DNA of 64,000 nt from Ostrinia nubilalis. Taxonomy: Eukaryota; Arthropoda; Insecta; Lepidoptera; Crambidae. Below, piece after piece: positions 46,501 to 54,137 of the stretch; within the stretch, counting starts at the first letter, position 1; every line of letters begins with the position of its first letter. The notes under the pieces are model-generated. The model was not told where the DNA came from. It saw only the letters and a list, made by a program, of their open reading frames with translations, and ran no database searches. A program made the translations under genes and the position numbers. The stretch is taken from NCBI RefSeq assembly GCF_963855985.1, contig NC_087099.1, positions 2,634,001 to 2,698,000 of the forward strand. Direction: 5' to 3'.

Positions 46501-49500
46501 ATTGCCAATCGAACGCACAGCGTTGAATAGAGCTTTGTGATTGGTTCGTGTATGACCCTGTGCGTCCACGCGCATTGTGAGACCGCATTGTAATGTTTGT
46601 GAATACGGGCGTGAGTCGACAGCTCATCGGACGTTTAGTGATCAGAGAGAGCAATGTACTCAAAGGGAAAAAAGAATCGACCCAGCACCTGCCCATCCCC
46701 CTAAGTCAGTCCGTACTTCGAATTCTTCTTCGAGGAAAAATCATGGGGGAAGGAGCTCATCTGATAGACTATTACATACATAGTTTAGCTAGATAGGCTC
46801 GTGCAATAACCAAAATGTTATCAAAACAATCAAAAATAATTTTACATATGTAATGTAATAACTACACACTCGTACACATGCATAAACCTAAATGCTATAA
46901 ATTCCTAGGAGTTTTGGATTAATAGCTCGCTAACTGTAAGCTTGTAACTTGTAACTGCTAAAGTTATTTATATCTTCGAGAAGGTTTTACGACTTAAAGT
47001 TTGATTGAAAATACTTTGTAGGTACTTAGTGAAGTACTACGAGCGTTAAGAATGTGGCGGATAGATGGTTATGCAAAACTTAAACTCGGAGTGGGTGGGT
47101 CCTTTATAATATATTTTATAGTTTTTAGCAATCTCGCTTCAGGCTGAAAGACACTGCATTATGTTAGTGTGCTTAGCGGGCGTAACATCTTATCCGAGAA
47201 CGGATAATGGCGGCGGGTGGCAGTCGCGCTGCTGTAGCGCGTTAGTAGCGCGTTGGCATCACTTCTGTAGTGCGTTGCAAATGCGACTAACGCGCGTCAT
47301 TAGCGTTTCGTAAACGCGCGACAAAAAGGGCGAGGGCCCTAAAAGCTTTATGTTGAAAGTCTGGAAGACACTAACATGCATTGATGAAGCGGTATGTTCC
47401 GGTAAACAGCGTGGGCGGGACGAAGGTCTTGTCGGAGTAGAAGGAGAGCGTGACGGCGCATTGCAGTTAGACGTGGCGACGCGGCGGGATGGGCCCGCAG
47501 TAGGTAACTCACAGCGCTCTCACGCTATAGAAGACACTCACATGCGTTGATGAAGCGGTATGTGCCGGTGAACAGCGTGGGCGGGACGAAGGTCTTGTCG
47601 GAGTAGAAGGAGAGCGCGACGGCGCGGTGCAGCGACACGCGGCTGCGCGGCGGGATGGGCCCACCGAAGATAACTCACAGCGATCTCACGCTATATAAGA
47701 CACTCACATGCGTTGATGAAGCGGTATGTGCCGGTAAACAGCGTGGGCGGGACGAAGGTCTTGTCGGAGTAGAAGGAGAGCGCGACGGCGCGGTGCAGCG
47801 ACACGAAGCGGCGCGGCGGAATGTACCCACCAAAGATAACTCACAGCGATCTCACGCTATAGAAGACACTCACATGCGTTGATGAAGCGGTATGTGCCGG
47901 TGAACAGCGTGGGCGGGACGAAGGTCTTGTCGGAGTAGAAGGAGAGCGCGACGGCGCGGTGCAGCGACACGAAGCGGCGCGGCGGAATGTACCCACCAAA
48001 GATAACTCACAGCGATCTCACGCTATAGAAGACACTCACATGCGTTGATGAAGCGGTATGTGCCGGTGAACAGCGTGGGCGGGACGAAGGTCTTGTCGGA
48101 GTAGAAGGAGAGCGCGACGGCGCGGTGCAGCGACACGCGGCGGCGCGGCGGGATGGGCCCGCAGTAGCGCCCGCCGAACGCCGAGTTGACCAGCTCGCCC
48201 GCTTCCAGCGAGGCCATCTCCGAGTAGATATCCATATACTCGTGCATGCATCTACGAGAACAAGACATAAGCAATTTAGATTAACAATAGTTTCACTACC
48301 AAACTGACGCAGATTTTGAAAGGCATCCCTAAAATCACATTCATCACACAGCTCTGTAAAACAGAATGCAAAACAAAATCATTATCGATTTTGATGCCAT
48401 TCACATCACTTTGAGGGATTATTTTTTATTAGAATTTAAATTCGCCGACCTAAATCATCCCCTGTCTCCCAGTGTATTCCGAACGTGTCTCCCTAAATAA
48501 ATCAAAACAAGTTTATCCCAGTCAAGGTTCCGAGCTTCGAGAAGTTTGACCCAAATTGTCGCGTCTATACAAAACAATAATAATTCTTGCGGAAAGTAAA
48601 CATGTTTGCGCCGCATAATTTATAGTAACACGTTACAGGGAGATGTAAGCGAGATAGATAGATAAGAAAAAATACTCACGCTGGTAGCTCCCCCACTGCG
48701 GCTCCACTGAAACAATAAACATTACCAGTGAAAATTGTGCCTTCGTTAATTTTAAATGTGATGAGGGGATGTTGATACGGATTTAACCGCTGGGTGCATA
48801 AAACATCATGGATTATGACGGTGTAAATTATTTATTTTAGCCGTCTGATTAATAGGTGAATCTCTCAGTAAATGTAGAAGAGCAGCAAACAATTTCTGAA
48901 TGATTAAATTAACTAAGTCAAAACGACAAGGTAATGCGTTGCAATCGTCATAGCACCATCAACAAAATCTAAACTAGTCGCACTAGTCTTGTCAGTTTTT
49001 GGCGAATGTGCAGTGCAGACAGTCATGTTCTTAGGTGACGCCGACAGGAACGTGTACAGACATACTAGCGGCTGTGGTTGTGTGTGTGTGAGTGTGAGCA
49101 CGTACTTGATGCCCACAGGGTGGACCGACGACACCATAAAGGTAGCGCTGGACGTAGACCGCTACCAACCGGGCAACATGGAAAGCATTGAGGGAAGCAT
49201 TTGTTAAGCGGTGGACACCCTATGGCTGAGATGAATATGATGATTCCCACGCAGATCGAAGGTGCGGAACTCGACGAGCACGCGCTGCCCCGGCGCCGCC
49301 AGGAACGTGTACAGACACTGGCGGCTGTGGTTGTGTGAGTATACTGTGTGTGAGTGTGAACACATACTCGGGCGGCTTCCCACGCAGGTCGAAGGTGCGG
49401 AACTCGACGAGCACGCGCTGCCCCGGCGCCGCCAGGAACGTGTAAAGACACTGGCGGCTGTGGTTGTTGGGGTTGAGCAGCTCCGGCGCGTGGAACGTGC

Positions 49501-52500
49501 CGTTGCTCGCGCCGCCACGACTCACGAACGTGCGGTCGCACTCTGTGGACGCAAAAAAGAAAATATTACTTAAAGTATCAAGACACATCGTTTCGTTGTC
49601 TCTTTATACACGGAAATGGACCAAATCACCACAGCAAAAGATTTGGGATCCGGGATTATGTAAACAGTTCGATCAATCGTCGACTTTCAATAGATTGCCA
49701 GTTGAAGGGATAACCTTGTTCAAACATTTAATTGGGGACCTAATTCGATACAAACAGTTCTTAAAATCCAATTTGATTAAATTGAAGTCATGTAGATAGT
49801 TTGGTATGATGTTATGTCTATTTATACTCGTAATAGCACTCGGTGAATCAAATCCTATAAATCTGCTTTCTTTAATAACAAGCAAATGAGGCTAAAAAGA
49901 AAATCGCCAGATAATGTAGAGTGAAACTAAACAAAGTGGGCTCAGAAACTGGTAATTTACCGTAGATTCCGTGGTGGTGACGCAAAGCCCAGGTGTTCAG
50001 AGCTACAATGGCTAGGGTTGCAAAAAACTTTTTTTTTAGTTTAATAAACTTTCCATGGTCATTTTGAAAATTTTATCAAATAGGTAGTAAGATTTCCAGC
50101 ACGTAAGTTAAATCATCAATCATTCAATACGTTACTAACTTTCATAGTTTCATTATTTATTATTATTTATTGTAGTCTTTCATGATAGACACTGCCGTGT
50201 TCCCAGATCAATAATGATATCATCTATCATACTGTATTTAAACGGAAGTCAAACCTAAATAGACCTTGTTTATGGATCCCAATAAAAATCGCCGTCGATT
50301 TCCTCATCTTCTTTTATCTTTTGTCCGCATTATGATTTACGAAGCGTAACCGTAGCCTGCTATTAAAGCTTCCATTCCAGCCCACTCTTAAATAAAACTA
50401 CTCGCACTTATTCCCACTTCCCAGCTTTTACGTCAGAAAAATACTGCGCCGGTATCAAACCCTCACCTGAACGACTCCGCCAGGAAATATGAGACATTTT
50501 ATTTGAATGTAATGTATAACATTTGTTTTGACACCTTTTGATCGACATATTGTTGAACTTGTGTTCAAATTGATATCCAAACTACGTAATTAAAATGAAT
50601 TAGCTCGATGTATGTAAAAAAACAAGTAGGTAACATTCTTTGTAGTGTGCAATTCTTCTTCTTCTTTCTTTTCAGCCAAATGACGTCCACTGCTGGACAA
50701 AGGCCTCCCCCAAGGTTTTCCACAATGAACGGTCCTGCGCTGCCCGCATCCAGGCTCTTCCCGCGACCTTTACCAGATCGTCGGTCCACCTAGTAGGAGG
50801 CCTGCCCACGCTACGTCTTCCAGCCCGTGGTCGCCACTCGAGAACTTTCCTGCCCCAACGGCCATCGTCTCTACGAGCTATGTGCCCCGCCCACTGCCAC
50901 TTGATTTTAGCAATTCTGCGAGCTATGTCGGTTACTTTGGTTCTCCTGCGGATCTCCTCATTTCTGATTCGATCACGCAGGGAAACTCCGAGCATAGCCC
51001 GCTCCATCGCCCTTTGGGTGACCTTGAGCCTTCTTATGAGGCCCATAGTAAGCGACCACGTCTCAGATCCTAATGCAATTACTAATGCAATTACTAATGT
51101 TCAATTCGAAGCCATTCAGCTAAACTACATTTATATCCTTGTGTAGGTACTTAAATTAGGTACGCATTTAGTAAAACACATAACATTTTAAAATTATGTT
51201 TGAATGAAACTTTAATTTCGCTATAAACCTGGAGTGTTAAAAACTAACTGCTTTCGTTGTTAACACTGTTTGATACTTTTATTTTTCGCTTTCGTTAATC
51301 CAATCGCAGCCTCGCAGGTTAACACACTGACTGACGTCATAACTCATAACAAAATGCCCATTTGTACGTGGTTATACGAGCAATAATACGCAATCTTAAT
51401 GCACACAGCACATAAAAACACCAGGGAACAACCATTTAGGGCCTCGTTTATGTAAACGCATTTAGCGCTATGTAATTGTTCTCATTAAAACCATAATATA
51501 TCCATTACTTGCTAAAACAGTGTCAATAGCTGCAGAAAGTGGTAAAATGTATCTGAAAGTAGTTTTGGCCCCTTTGTAGAATGTCCCTCCTTGTAAGCCT
51601 CAAGGGTCCTGACCTGGTCCAGGAATAGGTACTTTTGATAAGAAGCAGTAGTATTTTTCAGGTTTTTTCATGAATGACAATTTAAGAATCTGAGAACTGA
51701 TCATCGATTCAGGCGTGCTTTTAAACTTTTAACCATACATTATGAACAGCGAGCGTTCATTAAATTTATTTAAAACACAAATAACTGTCAGTTCAGGATT
51801 TCTACTCTAGTCACTCGTGTCTTGTGGTCCGGGTCACCTGATGAAAAGTTGGCAACATATTACAACCTGCCACATGAGATTGTTGCCAAATTTAAATCCG
51901 CAAAGCTTTGTATCAGTATAAACGATGCCTAAACATAATGCGGTGGAGCCCACGTTATAATATCCCTTTTATTTCGCTGAAAAATTGCGATAAACACGAC
52001 GCTGACCCTCACCGCCGGAGCTGTATATTTTTTAGCACTTTCAAAATTAACTTTTTAGGAATTTCGTTGTACTGTTTGTGTAACGTAACATGTTTTAACC
52101 CCTGCGAATGTAACAGGCATTAAGTTTCTTGATTCTTTGATAGGTACGCGACCACTTTTTATGCTAATTACAATCTGAAAAGTATATTTCTTCTAAATCT
52201 TACTTTTCAACTTCTTATGAGTTCTTAACGTTTTGAAAAAGTGGAATAATCTGTCACCTGAAATTTAACTTTTCATACCTATAGGATATAGGTACTTAAT
52301 TTGTAACTCATCTAGATATTTTTGATGTGTAAGTATTTAAAACTACGAAACCTTCGACACGAGCATACAACCCAATGCACTTTGTCCGATTTATCATAAG
52401 CTCACTTATTGCTCAGCACTATTCTAAACAGCCAACAAAGAGAAACGCGCCAACTGGACACTACATGGTCACCGCTGTATTTTATCTCAAAAATAGCTTC

Positions 52501-54137
52501 TTTGAGCAGTAAATGCACCGTAGGAAGTCTTTCAGCCGAGAGACAGCGAATTCAAAAGCAACGGATATTCATGGTCGGGTTGGTAAAGCCTGAGGTGCCA
52601 TCTACCGATGAAGACGTGTCTTTTACAAACTTTAATATTCAACGGCGAAAGCTTTTAAATTTCGATTTCTTTGAAATCTCTTTGAATGTTTCAGTTAGTA
52701 TAAGACTATGATGTGAGCGGAGTCCATTATATAAAAGCTTTAATAAAATATTAGGCGCTAGACGAAAAACTAATTTGAAGAAACTAGATTATCAATCACA
52801 AGACCCTTCTGAAACTTCAGAAAAGATGTCCTTAAGTTACACGATATCAAATTGCTTTTGTTTTAGTTTGTCAGCTTATTTGGTTAGGTAAGTAAATCTG
52901 GATTGAAATTTATATTTGTCACGGATTAATATAATTTACTTACTTGTACGAGAGCAATAATAAAAAGTCGCAGCGAGGGACGTTATGTTTGCATACATAC
53001 CTGGTATACACTGTTATAGCTCTTGAGACTTAACGCAAGGTACCTACGGTGTGACTCTTTTCAGTTGGCCATTAAAACTTTCCCTCGCTAAGGCTTTGCC
53101 GTGTTCTCGGGTAGATTAAAAACTTCATTACGTTGGAATTATACGACATTTTAAATAAAACTTACCGTCTTTTTAGTTTAATCACTACACATCAAACTAA
53201 CACAGATCATGCTGCTCGAAAGATACATAGAAATATTTTGAAAACACATTTGATACTGTGTACACAAATCAACAAACGGAACACACTCTCATCGAATGGT
53301 ATTGCAGTGATAGGGATCTGTATTGTGCCAGGGTGCTGTTACAAATTGGAAAAACGCCAAATAATAATGGTATACATTTTCCGAACGTCCACACGTTGTT
53401 AGGGCTACGTGCGGCGCACATCAATTTTAATATTCGGACCTTCGTGCAATTTTTTTTTGTTATTTACGGTCTGTTATTGGGGAAAAGTGCTCAATTGACT
53501 TTTGTTAGGTTGTCAGGAGCGTGGCGGGATGGGGTCTGTGCTGAGCTTAATTAAGGTAAGTGCTTTTAGCCAAAATACACATATACTCGTAGACTAAAAT
53601 AAGATCTCTTTCAATATACCTTCAACTTGTAATTAGGAGATTCAAATAATCCCTCGATTTGTCGCGAACTCATTCTGATAACTTTATCTGCTCGCTGTCA
53701 AAACGACCGTTTGGCAAGTTTGTGTAATCCCGAGTCGGCGAGAATTATTCCGCCAGGAATCGTAGATGTTTCGTTCCCGATAGGATGTCAAACTAATCTA
53801 AAAAGAAACTTGATCGAGTTTAAAATATGGGTCCGACAAGCCAATCTTTTTCTAATTTAAGTTTTTTAACTTTAAAACGAATGCAACGTAGAAAAGTTCT
53901 GTACTTTGGTACCGAGATAATTATTTCTTATAAGGATTCCATTTCATAAATGGTTCGTTTATAATCTCGTCATTTCTGTTCTGCAACCGTTTGTGCATTT
54001 TTGTTTTCAGAGGTAGATTGCGAGATCTTATTGTAGTTTATTTAGATGTAGGAGTGTAGACGTACTTGGCAGTTTAGTTGGCGAGCTTTCGGCGGGCGTG
54101 CCCCGGCTCGAGGGCTCCGTGGCCTCTCCCGCGTGCA
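34334..54137 (-). CDS. LEV-10-like protein: five CUB domains, LDLa-like module, single transmembrane segment (5'-partial)
   Basis: Fifteen exons join in phase to 828 visible residues. A Ser/Thr/Pro-rich linker (1-24) precedes CUB1 (about 25-160), CUB2 (173-290), CUB3 (317-450), CUB4 (464-593), CUB5 (601-720), an LDLa-like six-Cys module (725-761), a Gly/Ala/Trp-rich membrane segment (about 777-797), a six-Arg stop-transfer run and a short Pro-rich cytoplasmic tail. Five CUB plus LDLa plus one membrane span is the architecture of C. elegans LEV-10 (906 residues), which clusters acetylcholine receptors at neuromuscular junctions. Function here is inferred from that. The signal peptide lies upstream and was not found. 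Several exons are trailed by tandem copies of their own 3' ends. It is not cubilin or tolloid: no EGF repeats and no protease domain. Confidence 0.85.
34540..35367. other. LEV-10-like last intron, proximal part
   Basis: From the last-exon acceptor at 34540 upstream. AT-rich after about 34600, nothing else recognised. Confidence 0.55.
35368..35487. mobile_element. Short MITE upstream of the putative promoter
   Basis: Arms acccccttactaataaaa and ttttattagtaagggggt, inner cagtgttttaaag-type palindrome, 120 bp. Confidence 0.85.
35549..35592 (+). repeat. 9-bp G-rich tandem repeat (GGTGGCGGG)n
   Basis: At least four contiguous copies with the potential to form a G-quadruplex, 20-60 nt upstream of the TATA-like motif. 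Confidence 0.85.
35611..35645 (+). promoter_or_regulatory. Putative TATA plus initiator promoter, antisense in LEV-10-like last intron
   Basis: tatatta at 35611-35617 is followed 31 nt later by the arthropod initiator TCAGT (A at 35642). It is embedded in a CpG-rich block (35550-35900), directly downstream of four ggtggcggg repeats, and followed by a donor-like cggtgagcgt at 35870. Spacing and motifs fit a real start site, but no downstream gene on this strand was found. Confidence 0.5.
35933..36190 (+). CDS. Small basic ORF, 85 codons, unrecognised
   Basis: It starts MPFYRSFINTLVKATNQKVL with an acceptable insect start context (aatcATG) and ends FSLKRKFLELS. It is very basic (Arg/Lys throughout), without membrane segment or Cys pattern. 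It lies 290 nt after a putative initiator on the same strand and antisense within the LEV-10-like last intron. A donor at 35870 (gtgagc) would splice it out of the leader, so it may be non-coding. I do not recognise the sequence. Confidence 0.3.
   Translation: MPFYRSFINTLVKATNQKVLPRKRGKRQSTRYPGPHSAMTQCKLRRSIETSATAGKTVNSKFSKSHPTQPRQKKFSLKRKFLELS
36191..38074. other. AT-rich last-intron sequence of LEV-10-like gene
   Basis: 1.9 kb with no exon, repeat boundary or conserved ORF that I can support. Confidence 0.55.
38075..38307 (+). mobile_element. Non-autonomous Helitron
   Basis: Bounded A|TC...CTAG|T. It contains gtctgtctgtctgtcttg, ctgattttgatgaaatttgg, aggacataggatagttttta and gggtgaagccgcgggcggaa, a set typical of abundant insect Helitrons. 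233 bp. Confidence 0.85.
38310..38440. repeat. Dispersed repeat shared with Syp intron 8
   Basis: aacttgaccttcattggttg through cacaggagttgc.gtgg matches 8822-8940 with few differences. Function unknown. Confidence 0.75.
38491..38675 (-). CDS. LEV-10-like exon, CUB5 end and LDLa-like module
   Basis: Acceptor gccttccacag, 185 nt to donor gttagt (a second donor, gtaagc, starts four bases later). It encodes FIIADKSVGAAGWRAVWTEV, the CUB C-terminal G..GW.A.WTE strand, then five Cys of an LDLa-like module: EECADARRPAECAGAC, LPPAAACSGLQHC and ALAPSRQH; the sixth Cys is built at the splice junction. The acidic Ca2+ ligands of typical LDLa modules (D..D....SDE) are missing. Confidence 0.9.
38711..39177. 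mobile_element. Foldback MITE next to the CUB5/LDLa exon acceptor
   Basis: Ends tacaggctggaattttg and caaaattccaccctgta. Arms include tctatctacagtatt and attttactcaaagaaaacat with complements about 460 bp apart. Its left end is 35 nt from the acceptor of the minus-strand exon at 38491-38675. A relative with cagggtgga ends is at 63618-63880. Confidence 0.88.
39185..39376 (+). mobile_element. RTE LINE 3' fragment ending in GATGAT repeats
   Basis: Encodes GKRSVGRPPTRWTDDIIKVA, then LWTQAATNRATWKALREAYV and QQRTS before a stop and a (gatgat)n tail, the C-terminus and 3' end of an RTE-type LINE. It lies inside the intron, in antisense. Confidence 0.85.
39824..39935 (-). CDS. LEV-10-like exon, CUB5 middle
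   Basis: Acceptor ggtgccccgcag, donor gtgagt, 112 nt. It encodes AVLRLWYESPGPPLELCGEK, then APTDRWQYLSSSNSIRLS. LRLWYES and LCGEK occupy the place of VRVYDG and YCG in other CUBs, so the usual Ca2+-site Asp is not conserved. Confidence 0.93.
40170..40703 (-). repeat. Three tandem copies of the CUB5 first exon 3' part plus donor
   Basis: The gcttaccagtgagatg.ccct edges lie at about 40698 (parent), 40528 and 40351, with a decayed copy at about 40180-40290. Each covers the EPPARGAASRVCNWF- to EGHLTG-coding sequence and the gtaagc donor. The two proximal copies keep an intact donor; the distal one has lost it. Confidence 0.93.
40704..40908 (-). CDS. LEV-10-like exon, CUB5 first half
   Basis: Acceptor cgtcttcccag, donor gtaagc, 205 nt. 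It encodes PAKSIFGDCGGNMSSAEWGV, ITSPRFPAPYEPPARGAASR and VCNWFVTARPGKRLLLNFEH. C, SPRFP..Y and C.W fit CUB. Three tandem copies of the 3' part follow. Confidence 0.95.
41316..41514 (-). CDS. LEV-10-like exon, CUB4 second half
   Basis: Acceptor tgtattccgcag, donor gtgagt, 199 nt. It encodes GATCSEDWVEAWWTGREGSR, RWCGPATPGPLQSPRGALGL and NVASGFKARYVFE. RWCGP and GF.A.Y.FE are CUB landmarks. Here duplication is on the acceptor side: its first about 35 nt recur at 41608-41640 in the upstream intron. Confidence 0.95.
41938..42519 (-). repeat. Three 210-bp tandem copies of the CUB4 first exon 3' part plus donor
   Basis: The aagactcaccc donor edges lie at 42511 (parent), 42301 and 42091, a 210-bp period, with a decayed partial copy at 41938-42090. 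Each copy includes YPSNYPSRTNCTY- to GLYG-coding sequence and the donor. Because 210 is a multiple of three, an out-of-frame ORF runs through all of them. Confidence 0.94.
42520..42748 (-). CDS. LEV-10-like exon, CUB4 first half
   Basis: Acceptor gttttgcttcag, donor gtgagt, 229 nt. It encodes EYRVPGTAAPGGECAFTYRS, GEFNSPRYPSNYPSRTNCTY, NEQVTVVFDHFKVKADGWNA and TAGLYG. SP.YPSNYP..T.C is the CUB signature. Three copies of its 3' part follow. Confidence 0.96.
42935..43987 (-). repeat. Five tandem copies of the CUB3 terminal exon 3' end plus donor
   Basis: The gtacgtaag donor edges step from 43994 to 43766, 43538, 43311 and 43105 (228, 228, 227, 206 bp), with a diverged fifth at about 42940. Each carries LLSDGPRLVMVFSSGELQGR-coding sequence, the donor and about 100 nt of intron. 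Conservation of the coding part exceeds that of the intron part by eye. Confidence 0.93.
43994..44208 (-). CDS. LEV-10-like exon, CUB3 end
   Basis: Acceptor cccatcttccag, donor gtacgt, 215 nt. It encodes DSCPDGYLKVYLRGQEATDS, LCGEGAPGPPAFPAPLLSDG, PRLVMVFSSGELQGRGFKAK and YTFETG. CPDGYLKVYL and GF.A.Y.FE are CUB motifs. It is followed by five tandem copies of its 3' end. Confidence 0.95.
44209..44799. other. LEV-10-like intron inside CUB3
   Basis: AT-rich, no repeats or elements recognised. Confidence 0.55.
44800..44898 (-). CDS. LEV-10-like exon, CUB3 middle
   Basis: Acceptor ttttttttccag, donor gtgagt, 99 nt. It encodes YFIYGMQDSQNLERVRLEFQ and NFSIPKGSNPKPE. RVRLEF.NF is the CUB central strand motif. 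It joins both neighbours in phase. Confidence 0.93.
44977..45112 (-). CDS. LEV-10-like exon, CUB3 start
   Basis: Acceptor ttgctttcag, donor gtgagt, 136 nt. It encodes DFISKHDAEHIRGSECDQKI, then GFVYHPNYPFPYIQKVVCR. It is AT-rich, unlike neighbouring exons. Its first 20 nt and acceptor side are repeated once in the upstream intron (about 45127-45150). Confidence 0.93.
45492..45700 (-). CDS. LEV-10-like exon, CUB2 second half
   Basis: Acceptor aattctatccag, donor gtgagt, 209 nt. It encodes HCPFDWVRVYDGPDNSSAVI, GTYCGQQRNLVLYSSDERLL and RGFKGIFEFSES. D.VRVYDGPDN and TYCG are classic CUB residues, with the Asp and Tyr used for Ca2+ binding in many CUBs. Confidence 0.96.
46223..46430 (-). CDS. 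LEV-10-like exon, CUB2 first half
   Basis: Acceptor ctctcccaacag, donor gtaagt, 208 nt. It encodes SEFEVGTPVPNTLCSFVIDA, TGLLLSPTYPGIYPKDMTCN and RIRLEFRDFDLFFGGP. The SP.YPG.YP..M.C motif is diagnostic of CUB. No tandem copies surround this exon. Confidence 0.95.
46475..46614. mobile_element. MITE shared with the 28-34 kb array
   Basis: Ends acacccgta.tattcacaaacgat-like and taatgtttgtgaatacgggc; centre atcgaacgcacagcgttg and ctgtgcgtccacgc. The same element is in every array unit (starting acgcccgtatt), so at least two insertions of this family hit this gene. Confidence 0.88.
46615..47376. other. LEV-10-like intron, part between CUB1 array and CUB2
   Basis: AT-rich, with a patch at 47190-47335 of gtagcgcgttagtagcgcgt-type short repeats of unknown origin. 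Confidence 0.5.
47377..48033 (-). repeat. Four 166-bp tandem copies of the CUB1 second exon 3' half plus donor
   Basis: The copies' atgcgttgatgaagcggtat edges fall at 47874, 47708, 47542 and 47376 relative to the parent edge at 48040, a constant 166-bp step. Each contains the last about 100 nt of the exon, the gtgagtgtc donor (lost in the most distal, tagtgtc) and about 60 nt of intron. No acceptor is present. Confidence 0.94.
48040..48251 (-). CDS. LEV-10-like exon, CUB1 second half
   Basis: Acceptor ttgttctcgtag, donor gtgagt, 212 nt. It encodes CMHEYMDIYSEMASLEAGEL, then FGGRYCGPIPPRR and HRAVALSFYSDKTFVPPTLF. C..YMDIY and RYCG are the third and fourth Cys contexts of a CUB domain. Four tandem copies of its 3' half follow with a regular 166-bp period. 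Confidence 0.94.
48680..48706 (-). CDS. LEV-10-like 27-nt microexon within CUB1
   Basis: Acceptor tattgtttcag and donor gtgagta bound just 27 nt. It joins GA of the previous exon and A of the next to give DGAAVGELPA between DLRGKPP and CMHEYMDIY, in frame on both sides. The length is a multiple of three, so skipping it would delete nine residues (and recode one) without a frameshift. Confidence 0.85.
49020..49345 (-). repeat. Two partial tandem copies of the CUB1 exon 3' half
   Basis: Each repeats the gccaggaacgtgtacagaca and tggcggctgtggttgtgtg sequence of the exon together with the adjoining gtgagtgtgaacacatact intron sequence. The distal copy is shorter and carries an RTE 3' end (49107-49243) in its middle. 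Neither copy has an acceptor, so neither is a complete exon. Confidence 0.85.
49368..49542 (-). CDS. LEV-10-like exon, CUB1 first half
   Basis: Acceptor gcgtccacag, donor gtatgt, 175 nt. It encodes CDRTFVSRGGASNGTFHAPE, then CLYTFLAAPGQRVLVEFRTF and DLRGKPP, with the first two CUB cysteines and the F.TFDL core. Two diverged partial copies of its 3' half follow at about 49238-49340 and 49035-49115. Confidence 0.93.
49543..54065. other. LEV-10-like intron, 4.5 kb
   Basis: Contains the minus-strand RTE fragment at 50655-51075. Otherwise AT-rich; plus-strand ORFs (52409-52711, 53133-53402, 53258-53554) overlap one another or lack recognisable domains. No additional exon in correct phase was found. 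Confidence 0.6.
50655..51075 (-). pseudogene. RTE LINE C-terminal fragment (longest intact piece)
   Basis: A 124-codon open frame starts MGLIRRLKVTQRAMERAMLG and passes IRNEEIRRRTKVTDIARRIA, KWQWAGHIARRDDGRWGRKV and RRSVGRPPTRWTDDLVKVAG to FVQQWTSFG. It is preceded by a decayed SETWS motif. Same orientation as the host gene; 5'-truncated as usual for LINEs. Confidence 0.9.
54066..54137 (-). CDS. LEV-10-like exon, Ser/Thr/Pro-rich linker (most 5' exon found)
   Basis: Minus-strand acceptor ttatttctgtgcag and donor gtacgt bound 72 nt. The frame that matches the next exon's phase is open and reads HAGEATEPSSRGTPAESSPT then KLP. It is an isolated GC-rich block in AT-rich surroundings. The call rests on splice signals, phase and composition, not homology. 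Confidence 0.6.
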
